64,000 nt of DNA from Ilyomonas sp963847085 (lineage in GTDB: Bacteria > Bacteroidota > Bacteroidia > Chitinophagales > Chitinophagaceae), in assembly GCA_963847085.1 (NCBI GenBank), contig CAWJYO010000011.1, forward strand, positions 496,001-560,000, in the 5' to 3' direction. This document shows positions 9,314 to 18,223 of this stretch, one piece after another. Position numbers and translations under genes: made by a program. The notes below the pieces were generated by a model. That model worked only from the letters and a program-made list of their open reading frames with translations. It was not told the origin of the DNA and did no database searches. Within the stretch, counting starts at the first letter, position 1, and each line of letters begins with the position of its first letter.

Positions 9314-11222
9314 ATGAAGCGCGGTTTACTCCTTTTAGTTTTACTCAATTTTTGCGTGTTTTGTTTTGCCCAAAAAAACAAAAACAACAATCAGCAAAAA
9401 GCGCAGGACGCTTACGATGCTGCTATGTTGCAAATTCGCGATGGTTTGGTGCGCGATGCCGTGCCTTTATTAGGCAAAGCCATTGAATACAACCCGCAAT
9501 TTACGGATGCGTATCTCTCGCTGGCCGGTGTGTATGGCGAAATGAAACAATATGATAAAGCGGTTTCTTTTTATGAAAAAGCAAGTGCGTTGGACAGTAC
9601 TCAATTTGCTTATTTACAACTTCCGTATTCAATTGATTTGGCTGCTTTGGGAAGATGGGATAGTGCGCTGACTGCAGTAAATCGTTTTCTTTCAATTCCA
9701 AACCTAGGTGAAAGAAGCATCAAGAGTGCACAGTACAGAAAAAGCTGTTACCAGTTTGCAGTTGATTATGCAAAGGCTCATCCAGCCAATAACTATGTGT
9801 TCGCGCCTAAAAACTTAGGTGATAGCATTAATTCAAAAGAATCAGAATATTATCCTTCTTTCACCATAGATGATAGCTTGTTTGTGTTTACAAGACGCGA
9901 AGCGAATGACCGTGAAGACTTCATGGAAAGCATTAAAACCAAAGATGGCTATGGCAAAGCAAAAGTGATAAATGGCGATATTAACATTGAGCCGTTCAAA
10001 GGAGCTATCAACATTTCGGCGGATGGTGACTGGCTTCTGTTTGCCGGAAACTTTGGAGGCAAAGGCTTTGGTAATTATGATTTGTATATGTCTTACAACA
10101 CACCAAAAGGTTGGAGCGAGCCTTTGAACCTGGGTGCGAACATCAATACCGAATTTTGGGAAAGTTCGCCTTGCATAAGTCCTGATAAAAACGCGTTGTA
10201 TTTCAGCAGCAATCGCCCGGGCGGCTATGGCGGTAAAGACCTGTACGTAAGCTATCGTCAAAAGAATGGAAAATGGGGACCGGCGCAAAATATGGGGCGG
10301 GACATTAATACGGCCGGTGATGAACTGGCGCCGTTTATACATGCAGATAATCAAACACTTGTATTATACTTCAGATGGCTTGCCGGGATATGGCGGAACC
10401 GATTTGTATGTGATCAGAAAAAAAGACAGCGGCTGGAGCAAACCCCAGAACTTAGGTTATCCCATCAACACCATTGACAATGAAGGCAGTTTATTTGTTG
10501 CCAGCGATGGAGTTACCGCTTATTATGCAAGCGACAGAGCAGATACGCATGGTGAACTCGACTTATATCAATTTACGCTGAAGCCCGATATACGACCTTT
10601 AGAAACATTCTACATAAAAGGTTATGTAACTGATGCTAAAACCGGTAAAGGCTTGCCATGTTCAGTTGAATTAGCGTCAGATAGCAGCGGGCAAACCCTG
10701 ATGCACCTGCAGACCGATGAAACGGGCTTTTATTTTATCACTTTACCTGTTGGAAGTAATTACACTTTTACCGTAAACCGGAAAAACTATTTATTGTACA
10801 GCGATGTTTTTTCGGTAAAAGAAAAACAACCTGATAGCACTTATCAAAAAAATATTCAATTACAACCCATTGAATTGAACGCATCAGTAACCTTGAAAAA
10901 TATTCAGTTTGCTTCCAACTCGTATCAGTTAGAACCGGTAAGCAATATAGAACTGGATAAAATTGTACAGTTGCTTAATGATAATCCCACTGTTCAATTG
11001 CAAGTGAACGGACATACCGATAATACAGGAACTGCAGCTTCGAACCTCACACTTTCTGCCAATCGTGCAAAAGCCGTTGCAACTTATCTGGTGAGCAAAG
11101 GCATATCGTCCAAACGCTTATCCAGCAAAGGTTTTGGGCAAACGAAGCCTATTGCAGGCAACGATACAGAACAAGGAAAAACAAAGAACCGGAGAACAGA
11201 AATTGTAGTGGTTGGTTTGTAA
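9314..11222 (+). CDS. PorE-like outer-membrane protein: TPR, beta-propeller, CRD, OmpA domain (one frameshift)
   Basis: The order of parts is signal peptide (LLLVLLNFCVFCFAQ), TPR repeats (about residues 25-150), PD40/WD40-like propeller blades with SSPCISPDKNALYFSSNRPGG and a second similar blade, a carboxypeptidase-regulatory-like domain (FYIKGYVTDAKTGKGLPCSV), and a C-terminal OmpA domain with VQLQVNGHTDNTGTAASN and RRTEIVVV, which binds peptidoglycan. This is the domain order described for PorE, a cell-envelope anchor of the type IX secretion system. The frame breaks near 10352 by an extra T in ...ACACTTGTATTATAC. The full protein would be about 635 residues. Bacteroidota carry many paralogues of this type, so a role in secretion is likely but unproven. 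No clear lipobox is seen. Confidence 0.85.
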
Positions 11223-11369
11223 ACAATCAGGCTGGCTTATTCAAACTGATGTGTTTGTTTTTACCGATTTTTTAAAAGAAACATCATTTTTTAGTCAAGT
11301 TTTGTTTTTGCGCGTTTTTCTGGCCCTCTGGTATGGTTTTTTCAATTCATTATTTCTAATAAAAATGAC

Positions 11370-11612
11370 ATGAAAAATGTGGATCCGAAAAACAAAAACG
11401 TGGCTGAATACGATCATAGTTACGATGCTGACGATAAGGTAACCAATGGCGACAACCCGGTTCGTGAAGGAACAGAACAAAGCTCTATTTTAAGCGATCA
11501 GTCTCCTACCGGCGATGCCGAATACACAAAGTTGAAAGAATACGACGACCATCCGCGCGAGCAGGAAGAATTTGTTGATGATGATGCGCTAAACATTAAA
11601 CCTCAGGATTAA
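11370..11612 (+). CDS. Small acidic hydrophilic protein, unknown function
   Basis: An 80-residue, highly acidic protein without hydrophobic segments (EYDHSYDADDKVTNGDNP; HPREQEEFVDDDALNIKPQD). It starts at an ATG preceded by an A-rich stretch and ends 26 bases before the metallopeptidase gene on the same strand. It is probably disordered. I do not recognise a family. Its 147-base upstream gap contains the window-wide motif at 11301-11311 and a one-mismatch copy at 11254-11265. Confidence 0.6.
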   Translation: MKNVDPKNKNVAEYDHSYDADDKVTNGDNPVREGTEQSSILSDQSPTGDAEYTKLKEYDDHPREQEEFVDDDALNIKPQD

Positions 11613-11638
11613 TTATCAACAAAACAAAACAATAAAAT

Positions 11639-12498
11639 ATGCTTTGGGAAGGCGGACGCGAAAGCGACAACATTGAAGACAGACGTGGCAGTGGAGGCGG
11701 TGGTTTAGCCGTTGGTGGTGGCATTGGAACCATGATTATTGCCTTAATCGTTTATCTGTTGGGAGGCAATCCCGAACACTGTCTTAAACAGCGGTTCGAT
11801 ACAGCAACCTACGCAGCAAACGGCTCCGGCAAATGATCAAACTACACAATTTGTACGTACAGTATTGGCTGAAACGGAGGATGTATGGGGACAGTTATTT
11901 CATAACATGAACCGCACTTATACCGATCCAAAATTAGTTTTGTTTAACCAGGTTACACAAAGCGCTTGTGGCAATGCCAGCCAGGCAACCGGACCGTTTT
12001 ATTGTCCCGGAGATTCGAAAGTGTATCTCGACGTTTCATTTTTTAATGAATTGTCTGACCGCTTCGGCGCTCCCGGCCAATTTGCGTCGGCTTATGTTAT
12101 TGCGCACGAAGTTGGGCATCATGTACAACACCTGTTGGGCATCACCGATAAAGTAGATGCGCAGCGCAGCCGTTTGGATGAAAAAGGAATGAATGCCCTT
12201 TCGGTTCGGGTGGAATTGCAAGCCGATTTTTTTGCAGGTGTTTGGGCGCATTATGAAGCACAGCAACATGCTGCTTCCGACTCAAATAAAACAGTAATTG
12301 AACCAGGCGATATAGATGCTGCGCTTGAATGCAGCCAATGCCATAGGTGATGATCGTTTGCAAAAAGAAACGCAAGGTGTTGTTGTGCCAGATGCTTTTA
12401 CGCATGGCACATCGGCACAGCGAATGAAGTGGTTTAAGCGAGGGTATGAAACCGGCGATATCAACCAGGGTGATACTTTTAATACGCCTGATTTATAG
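11639..12498 (+). CDS. YpfJ-type neutral zinc metallopeptidase (two frameshifts)
   Basis: The N-terminus MLWEGGRESDNIEDRRG and the glycine-rich membrane helix GGGLAVGGGIGTMIIALIVY are characteristic of the YpfJ (Pfam Zn_peptidase) family. The zinc site HEVGHHVQH is at about residue 160, and the conserved ELQADFFAGVWAHY follows. The C-terminus QRMKWFKRGYETGDINQGDTF also fits. The coding sequence is split by breaks near 11783 and 12332, each restored by one base, giving a protein of about 285 residues, the usual size. It is predicted to be anchored in the membrane with the protease domain outside. Physiological substrates of this family are not known. A strong terminator follows at once. Confidence 0.88.
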
Positions 12499-12520
12499 CT
12501 AAAATATAAGCAAAACAAAA

Positions 12521-12551
12521 AGCGTCCCGACATGTCGGGACGCTTTTTGTT
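12521..12551. terminator. Bidirectional intrinsic terminator
   Basis: A perfect 24-base palindrome (arm AGCGTCCCGACA) is preceded by an A-rich tract and followed by TTTTGTTTTTAT, so it can stop transcription from both sides. It sits between the convergent metallopeptidase and malQ genes, 22 bases after the former. Confidence 0.92.
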
Positions 12552-12620
12552 TTTATAACTTTTCTAACCTTAATGCTTGTATTATTATTTAGTACAAGCC
12601 TTTGCTATCGCAGCTTTCAG

Positions 12621-12653
12621 CAATCATAAATCACAATTCAAAAATTATAAATC
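12621..12653. repeat. AATCATAAATC repeat tract, copy 1
   Basis: CAATCATAAATC followed by CACAATTCAAAAATTATAAATC is nearly identical to 19713-19744. Both copies lie next to gene ends and are not coding. Confidence 0.6.
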
Positions 12654-12659
12654 GTGTTA

Positions 12660-14231
12660 TCAATCTTTCCGTTTTCTATCATACAAAAAGCATAAATTCT
12701 GCAAGCGTTTTTCTATTTTTTCTGTCAGCCAATCATCCTTCATCTTCCAACTCCAGCTTGCTTGGCCATCGGGCACACTATTCATTCTTGCTCCCTCATC
12801 CAACTCTAAAATATCCTGCATAGGAAGTATTGCAAGCTTTGCAACTGATGCATATACCAAATGGCTCAACACTTCAACAACATTGCGTTTGGTAACATTT
12901 CGATTTGTATAAAGAGAAACATTGTCTGCAATGATTTTAGGTAATGATTTGAACCAACCTAGGGTTGTGTTGTTATCATGATTGCCGGTATAAACAACCG
13001 CATTTTTATAATGATGATGCGGGATATATTGGCTTTGCGGCATGTCTTCACCAAAAGCAATCTGCTGAATAATCATACCCGGAATATGGAAGCCATTTCT
13101 TAGTTTAATAACAGGTTCGTCAATCGTGCCTAAGTCTTCGGCAACCAGGGGCAAAGGACCGATTTCATCTTGTAACATAGTAAACAACGCTTCACCTGAA
13201 ACTTCTTTCCATACACCTTCCTTTGCTGATTTCGCACCAGCAGGAATCTCCCAATAAGCCGAAAAGCCGCGGAAGTGGTCGAGCCGCAACAAATCAAACA
13301 TGGCGATGTTTTTTTTCATCCGGTTCAGCCACCATTTATATCCTTCCTTTTTCACCGCTTCCCAATTGTAAACCGGCATTCCCCAACGTTGGCCGTCTTC
13401 ATTAAAATCATCTGGTGGCGCGCCACTTTCAGCTATCATCTTCCCGTTTTCATCTAATTTAAAAAGATGTTGATGCGCCCAAACATCAGCCGAATCAATC
13501 GCTACATAAAAAGGTAAGTCGCCAAATATTTTTATACCGATGCTATTGCAATACTCTTTCAACCCATACCATTGTTTGTGAAAAATATACTGCTGCCATT
13601 TTGCTTTTTCAATCTCATCAGAATACTTACCTGTAAATAGTTGCAGCGCGTTTGTATCATGATGTTTTAACGCATCCTCCCATTCATTCCAGGCTTTATT
13701 TCGTTGCTGTTTCTTTATGGTTTGAAACAACGCATAATCATCCAGCCAATGCTGCTCTTCTTTACAAAAAGAAAGAAATGAATCTTCAAAAGCTGCTTTG
13801 TTTTCGCAGAAGCTTTTATAAGCTTCTTCCAACAAAGTTGTTTTTATTTCTTCTGCTTTTTGGTAATCAATTCTTTTTGTTTTTACCCCAATTTCAGCAA
13901 TGCGTTCAGCCGATAGCAAACCATCTTTCACTAACAATTCAGGACTTATCAATAGTATGTTTCCGCCAAACGAACCGTCGGAACCATACGGAGAAAAGCC
14001 TTGTGCTGAAGAGGATGAATTGATAGGAAGGATTTGCCAGATGGTTTGATTATTCCGGTGTAGAAACCGGGCGAATACCCGTGCGGTTTCATCAAAATCG
14101 CCGATGCCAAAGCGCGATGGTAATGAAGTAATGTGTAATAATATTCCTGCACATCTTGGATAGGCTGAAAACGCTGCTGGCGTTGGCTTTGCCCCAAACG
14201 TTCGTGGTTTGTTTTTCATGGACAGCAACAA
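12660..14231 (-). CDS. malQ: 4-alpha-glucanotransferase (amylomaltase, GH77)
   Basis: A 523-residue protein of normal length for MalQ, which transfers glucan segments between maltodextrins in the cytoplasm. The family signatures are present: RCAGILLHITSLPSRFGIGD near the N-terminus, the nucleophile region LLRLDHFRGFSAYWEIPAG, the acid/base region LPLVAEDLGTI, and the third carboxylate in YTGNHDNNTTLGWF. The first in-frame start is at 14231; a second Met four codons later (14219) is equally possible. The gene is monocistronic and diverges from the FAD oxidoreductase. With the GH15 enzyme at 29684 it suggests handling of glycogen or maltodextrin. Confidence 0.97.
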   Translation of the reverse strand: MLLSMKNKPRTFGAKPTPAAFSAYPRCAGILLHITSLPSRFGIGDFDETARVFARFLHRNNQTIWQILPINSSSSAQGFSPYGSDGSFGGNILLISPELLVKDGLLSAERIAEIGVKTKRIDYQKAEEIKTTLLEEAYKSFCENKAAFEDSFLSFCKEEQHWLDDYALFQTIKKQQRNKAWNEWEDALKHHDTNALQLFTGKYSDEIEKAKWQQYIFHKQWYGLKEYCNSIGIKIFGDLPFYVAIDSADVWAHQHLFKLDENGKMIAESGAPPDDFNEDGQRWGMPVYNWEAVKKEGYKWWLNRMKKNIAMFDLLRLDHFRGFSAYWEIPAGAKSAKEGVWKEVSGEALFTMLQDEIGPLPLVAEDLGTIDEPVIKLRNGFHIPGMIIQQIAFGEDMPQSQYIPHHHYKNAVVYTGNHDNNTTLGWFKSLPKIIADNVSLYTNRNVTKRNVVEVLSHLVYASVAKLAILPMQDILELDEGARMNSVPDGQASWSWKMKDDWLTEKIEKRLQNLCFLYDRKRKD

Positions 14232-14354
14232 CTTGTTTGTAAATTGATCTGTGTAAAATCAATTTACATACCATGTATAAAAAAGCGGATCAAAACAAAA
14301 GATGTGAAAAGAGCAGAATGAAAAATGAGGCAAAACAAAAGGTCTGTAAAAAAT

Positions 14355-14383
14355 AAATTTCCTGTAGAAACAGGAAATTTTTT
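14355..14383. terminator. Strong hairpin in the malQ / FAD oxidoreductase divergent gap
   Basis: The arms AAATTTCCTGT and ACAGGAAATTT are perfect inverted repeats with a 4-base loop, flanked by A-rich sequence on the left and T-rich on the right, like a bidirectional terminator. It lies in the 338-base gap between two divergent genes, where a terminator is unexpected, so it may instead control a leader or end an antisense transcript. I see no other gene in this gap; a 97-codon reverse ORF there is not convincing. Confidence 0.6.
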
Positions 14384-14569
14384 CAACCCTAAACCCTTAA
14401 AAAACATGTCAAATGTAGTTGAATAAGCAACACGAAAAAATTTTTTTTGATGTACAAAACAAAACCAGAAATCTTGCATTACCCCGACAATCATTTTACT
14501 TTGTTCGGAATGAATATATAAGTGAATTTGAATGTGGGTTAAAAACCGAAAACACAAGAAGACAAAAGA

Positions 14570-15625
14570 ATGATTGATTATATTATTGTAGGTGGTGGCA
14601 TTTGCGGAACATTCCTAAGCTATTATCTTTTGAAAAATGACCAAAAAATAATAGTGATTGATGATGCCAACCCAAACACTTCAAGCGCGGTAGCAAGTGG
14701 TGTTATCAATCCGGTTACGGGTAGACGGTTGGTAACAACATGGATGATTGATGAACTGCTACCATTTGCAGTAAACGCTTATTCAGAGTTTGAAAAAGAC
14801 GTAAAAACAAACCTCATAAAGCAATGCAATGTGCTTCTTTACTTTGCCACGCAGCAAATGAAAGAAGCGTTTGAAAGCCGCACCAAAGAAGAACCTGAGC
14901 TTTTGAAACTATGGAAAACAACCAAAGCACAGGAAGCATTTTTCAGGTTTAATTATGGCATTGGCGAAATCAATCCTTGCTATGAAGTAGATGTACAAGT
15001 TTTGCTTCACACATGGCGTAGGCACTTGAAAGAAGTATCCAGTTTGCTTGAAGAAAAGTTTAAGTTTGATAATTGCACAATTGAAAAAGAAAAGGTAGTT
15101 TATAAAGGGCATGAAGCTAAAAAAATCATCTTTTGCGATGGTGTTGCAGGTGCACGAAATCCATATTTCAAAATGCTGCCATTTGCCTTTAATAAAGGCG
15201 AAGCGCTGATAGTAAACATTCCCCATTTACCGCCAACTTATATTTATAAACAAGGCGTTAGCATTGTGCCCTGGAAAGAAAAAGGTTTGTTTTGGATTGG
15301 TTCCAATTATTTGTGGAATTACAATGATGTTGAGCCAACAGAATTATTCAGAAAACAAACTGAAGAGCAGTTGAAATACTGGCTGCGACTCTCTTTCAGC
15401 GTGGTTGACCATTTGGCTTCCGAACGTCCTGCCAATGTAGAAAGACGACCGTTCGTTGGCTTGCATCCACTTTACAATTCCGTTGGTATTTTAAATGGCA
15501 TGGGAACAAAAGGCTGTTCACTGGCGCCTTATTTTGCGCATCAGTTAACAGAGCATTTATTGCGCGGCGCGCCCATTGAACCGTTGGCCGATGTAAAGCG
15601 TTTTACGCGTGTGTTAAGTCGCTAA
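14570..15625 (+). CDS. FAD-dependent oxidoreductase of the DAO (glycine/D-amino-acid oxidase) superfamily
   Basis: A 351-residue protein starting with the Rossmann FAD motif IIVGGGICGTFLSYYL and continuing VIDDANPNTSSAVASGVINPVTGRR, which matches the DadA/MnmC-C oxidoreductase fold. The C-terminal FAD motif is seen at VGILNGMGTKGCSLAPYFA. It has no signal peptide and is presumably cytoplasmic. The INPVTGRR signature resembles the oxidase half of MnmC, which works on modified tRNA uridines, but the methyltransferase half is missing, so the substrate is open. The end overlaps the end of convergent lipB by 23 bases. Confidence 0.85.
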   Translation: MIDYIIVGGGICGTFLSYYLLKNDQKIIVIDDANPNTSSAVASGVINPVTGRRLVTTWMIDELLPFAVNAYSEFEKDVKTNLIKQCNVLLYFATQQMKEAFESRTKEEPELLKLWKTTKAQEAFFRFNYGIGEINPCYEVDVQVLLHTWRRHLKEVSSLLEEKFKFDNCTIEKEKVVYKGHEAKKIIFCDGVAGARNPYFKMLPFAFNKGEALIVNIPHLPPTYIYKQGVSIVPWKEKGLFWIGSNYLWNYNDVEPTELFRKQTEEQLKYWLRLSFSVVDHLASERPANVERRPFVGLHPLYNSVGILNGMGTKGCSLAPYFAHQLTEHLLRGAPIEPLADVKRFTRVLSR

Positions 15626-16298
15626 CCAATTGCAAATTGAACACAGCTTCGAAAGCAGTTTTTAAGTTTTGTTTTACTTCATTTATAGCAAGCGTTCTGT
15701 TCAGTTCTTTTTGCATTGAAGTAACTCCTTTATCAACAATACCGCAGGGAATAATGTTTGAAAAATAAGCAAGATCAGTATTTACATTTAAGGCAAAGCC
15801 GTGCATTGTTATCCAACGGCTGCAACGAATGCCCATCGCGCAAATCTTTCGTTCGCTGCCTTTATTAGCCGTATCTAACCAAACACCGGTTTCACCTTTG
15901 CTTCTTTCACCCTGTAAGCCATATTGGGCAAGCGTTTGAATGATTACTTCTTCGAGGCTTCTTAAGTACCAGCCAAGGTCGGTTTTAAATGTTTCCAAAT
16001 CTAATATTGGGTAGCCAACGATTTGTCCAAAACCATGAAAGGTAATGTCGCCACCGCGGTTGGTATGAAAATATTCAACGCCTTTGTCGTGTTGTTGTTG
16101 CTCATCTAACAGCATGTGCTCGGGCTTGCCGCTTTTTCCCAAAGTGTAAACCGGCGGATGTTCAACAAAAATGAGTTTTTGTTTCGCCCGTTTTCCTTCT
16201 CTTTTTAAAGCAATATTCTGTTGCAGCAATGCTTCCTGGTAATCCCATGTGTTCTTATACGACTCAACACCTCTGTCTTCAAAATGGACTGTATTCAT
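15603..16298 (-). CDS. lipB: Octanoyl-[acyl-carrier-protein]:protein N-octanoyltransferase
   Basis: LipB moves octanoate from ACP to lipoyl domains, the first step of protein lipoylation. The conserved RGGDITFHGFGQIVGYPILDLE, the lysine in ERKICAMGIRCSRW followed by MHGFALNVN, and the catalytic cysteine in IIPCGIVDKGVTSM are all visible. I place the start at 16298 (MNTVHFEDRG), giving 231 residues, the normal size. A longer frame reaching 16490 reads through the TACATC repeat tract and is not credible as protein. A TAnnTTTG box ends 5 bases before this start. No lipA is nearby. Confidence 0.95.
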   Translation of the reverse strand: MNTVHFEDRGVESYKNTWDYQEALLQQNIALKREGKRAKQKLIFVEHPPVYTLGKSGKPEHMLLDEQQQHDKGVEYFHTNRGGDITFHGFGQIVGYPILDLETFKTDLGWYLRSLEEVIIQTLAQYGLQGERSKGETGVWLDTANKGSERKICAMGIRCSRWITMHGFALNVNTDLAYFSNIIPCGIVDKGVTSMQKELNRTLAINEVKQNLKTAFEAVFNLQLVSDLTHA

Positions 16299-16303
16299 TA
16301 TGG

Positions 16304-16311
16304 CAAAAATA
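16304..16311 (-). promoter_or_regulatory. Putative -7 box for lipB
   Basis: TATTTTTG on the minus strand is an exact match to the Bacteroidota -7 consensus TAnnTTTG. It lies so near the start codon that the transcript would be leaderless or nearly so. I find no clear -33 TTTG. Confidence 0.35.
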
Positions 16312-16318
16312 AACCAAT

Positions 16319-16491
16319 CAATGTACGATGTGAAATGTGGGATGTACGATGTGTTTAATCCGATCAGTTGTTTCATCTGAAAATGGGTAAAAACAAAAGT
16401 TATCTTTATATCGTACATCCCACATCTAAAATCGTACATCGAATTACACCAACATCCTACATCAAACATCCTACATCTTACATCGTACATA
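16319..16491. repeat. TACGATG / CATCGTAC inverted and tandem repeat tract
   Basis: The left block (16319-16353) contains two copies of ATGTACGATGTG around AAATGTGGG. The right block (16408-16443) is its near-perfect inverted copy, and tandem units such as CATCCTACATC and CATCTTACATCGTACAT follow to 16491. The arms could form a stem of about 33 bases with a loop of about 55. The loop holds GGTAAAAACAAA, one mismatch from the window-wide motif. It lies between divergent lipB and the GH3 gene. Confidence 0.7.
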
Positions 16492-16495
16492 CCCT

Positions 16496-16503
16496 TACTT
16501 TTG
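16496..16503 (+). promoter_or_regulatory. Putative -7 box for the GH3-family gene
   Basis: TACTTTTG matches TAnnTTTG exactly, 22 bases before the GH3 ATG. No good -33 element is visible because the repeat tract occupies that position. Confidence 0.4.
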
Positions 16504-16525
16504 TCCTAACTTTTGTTCACCATAT

Positions 16526-18078
16526 ATGAGCTTAAAATCTTCGCTGGCAAAACCCTTTGCCAACTATATTTTTAATAGAATTCAAAAAAGCATGGCAACC
16601 GCTGTGCAGGATCAGGAAGCGATATTGCAACAATTAATTAAGGTTGGAAAAAATACGCAGTTTGGAAAAGACCATCACTTTGATTCAATCAAAACGTATG
16701 ACGACTTTAAACAGCAGGTTCCGCTTCGCGATTATGAAGGATTAAAACCATACATCGAAAAAATAAAAGAAGGCAAGCACAATGTGTTATGGAAAGGCAA
16801 GCCTCTTTATTTTGCCAAAACAAGCGGCACTACAAGTGGCGTAAAATACATTCCCATTTCAAAAGATTCGATAGACAACCATATTGATACAGCCCGAAAT
16901 GCGCTGCTTTGTTATATCGCACAAAAAGGCAATGCCGATTTTACAAAAGGCAAGATGATTTTTTTAAGCGGTTCGCCGGTTTTAGATCGGATTGCAGGCA
17001 TTCCAACGGGACGGTTAAGCGGCATCGTCAACCATCATGTGCCGCGCTATTTGCGCACCAACCAATTGCCATCGTATGAAACAAATTGCATTGAAGATTG
17101 GGAAACGAAATTAGATGCAATTGTAAAAGAAACAATTGACCAGGATATGACATTAATCAGTGGCATTCCGCCATGGATGCAAATGTATTTTGACAGGCTG
17201 CAACAGGTGAGTGGCAAGCCAATAAAAGACTTGTTTCCCAACTTCTCGGTGATGGTATATGGCGGTGTAAACTTTGAACCTTACAAAGCCAAGTTGATCA
17301 ACACCATTGGTAAAACCATTGATTCAATTGAAACGTTTCCGGCATCGGAAGGCTTCTTTGCTTTTCAAGATACCATTGAGCATCAGGGTTTGTTATTGAA
17401 CACCAACTCAGGTATTTTTTATGAATTTGTTCCTGCGGCCGAAATGGCTCCAAAAGCGCAACCCGCCTGAGTTTGAAAGATGTCAAGTTGGGCGAAAATT
17501 ATGCTCTTATCATCAATAGCAATGCAGGCTTATGGGGTTATGATATTGGCGATACCGTAAAGTTTGTAAGCACAAATCCGTATCGCTTGGCAGTTACCGG
17601 AAGAACCAAACATTATATCTCAGCTTTCGGCGAGCATGTGATTGCCGAAGAAGTAGAAGCTGCCCTGATGAAAGCAGCGGGGGAAGAAAATATTCATATC
17701 GTAGAATTTACTGTTGCCCCAATGGTTGAGCAAGGCAAAGGCAAAAGTTATCACGAATGGTTTATTGAATTTGGGGAAGCACCTAAAGACATGTTTGTTT
17801 TTGCCCAAAAAATAGATGATAATCTGCGCAGCAAGAATGTATATTATGATGATTTAATCACCGGAAATATCCTTCAAAAACTAAAGATAAGACCCGTGCA
17901 GAAAAACGGTTTTATCAGTTATATGAAATCCATTGGAAAATTAGGCGGACAGAACAAACTGCCCCGGTTGAGTAATGACAGAAAGATTGTTACCGAATTG
18001 GAAAGCTATCTTTGTGAATGTTCGAGTCGTTCCGCACAAAAAGCCTGCAATGATTTAACTATAATAAATCATCTTTAG
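16526..18078 (+). CDS. GH3 auxin-responsive-promoter family acyl-adenylase (one frameshift)
   Basis: The protein matches the GH3 family, whose plant members adenylate acyl acids and join them to amino acids. Visible signatures are FAKTSGTTSGVKYIPISKDS (ATP-binding loop), MVYGGVNFEPYK, IETFPASEGFFAFQD and, in the second half, ALIINSNAGLWGYDIGDTVKF and RTKHYISAFGEHVIAEEVE. The frame breaks near 17455, in the region encoding EFVPAAEM; the downstream frame resumes at RLSLKDVKLGENY. The full length of about 510 residues fits the family. The last 25 residues may be out of frame as well. Substrates of bacterial GH3 proteins in Bacteroidota are not established. The gene stands alone between lipB and the SurA-like gene. 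Confidence 0.85.
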
Positions 18079-18176
18079 TGGTATTTGAGAAATCCACGAC
18101 GTTTCACTTCCAAAAGAAATATTGCTTTCAATGGTCATTTCTCTTTTATTTGTTTGTTAAAAGGTTTCACTTACCG

Positions 18177-18205
18177 TTTGAGCTATCCTTCAATGGTTAT
18201 TTTTG
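18177..18205 (+). promoter_or_regulatory. Bacteroidota promoter for the SurA-like gene
   Basis: TTTG at 18177-18180 and TATTTTTG at 18198-18205, 17 bases apart, match the -33 TTTG and -7 TAnnTTTG consensus. Transcription would begin near 18211, which rules out the in-frame TTG at 18203 and supports the ATG at 18224. Confidence 0.6.
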
Positions 18206-18223
18206 ACAATCTCTATGTTTACT

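Noticed and set aside
9842..10354. A 170-codon reverse ORF inside the PorE-like gene
   Set aside because: It is antisense to well conserved propeller and TPR sequence and has no recognisable domain.
14264..14557. A 97-codon reverse ORF in the malQ / FAD oxidoreductase gap
   Set aside because: It is extremely rich in Phe, Cys and His from AT-rich non-coding sequence, crosses a strong hairpin and shows no domain.
16299..16490. N-terminal extension of LipB by 64 residues
   Set aside because: The extra part translates the TACGATG repeat tract into repeated MYD/FRC-like residues; the start at 16298 gives the normal LipB length.
16319..16491. CRISPR-like repeats
   Set aside because: The units are short, irregular and without spacers of even size, and no cas gene is present.
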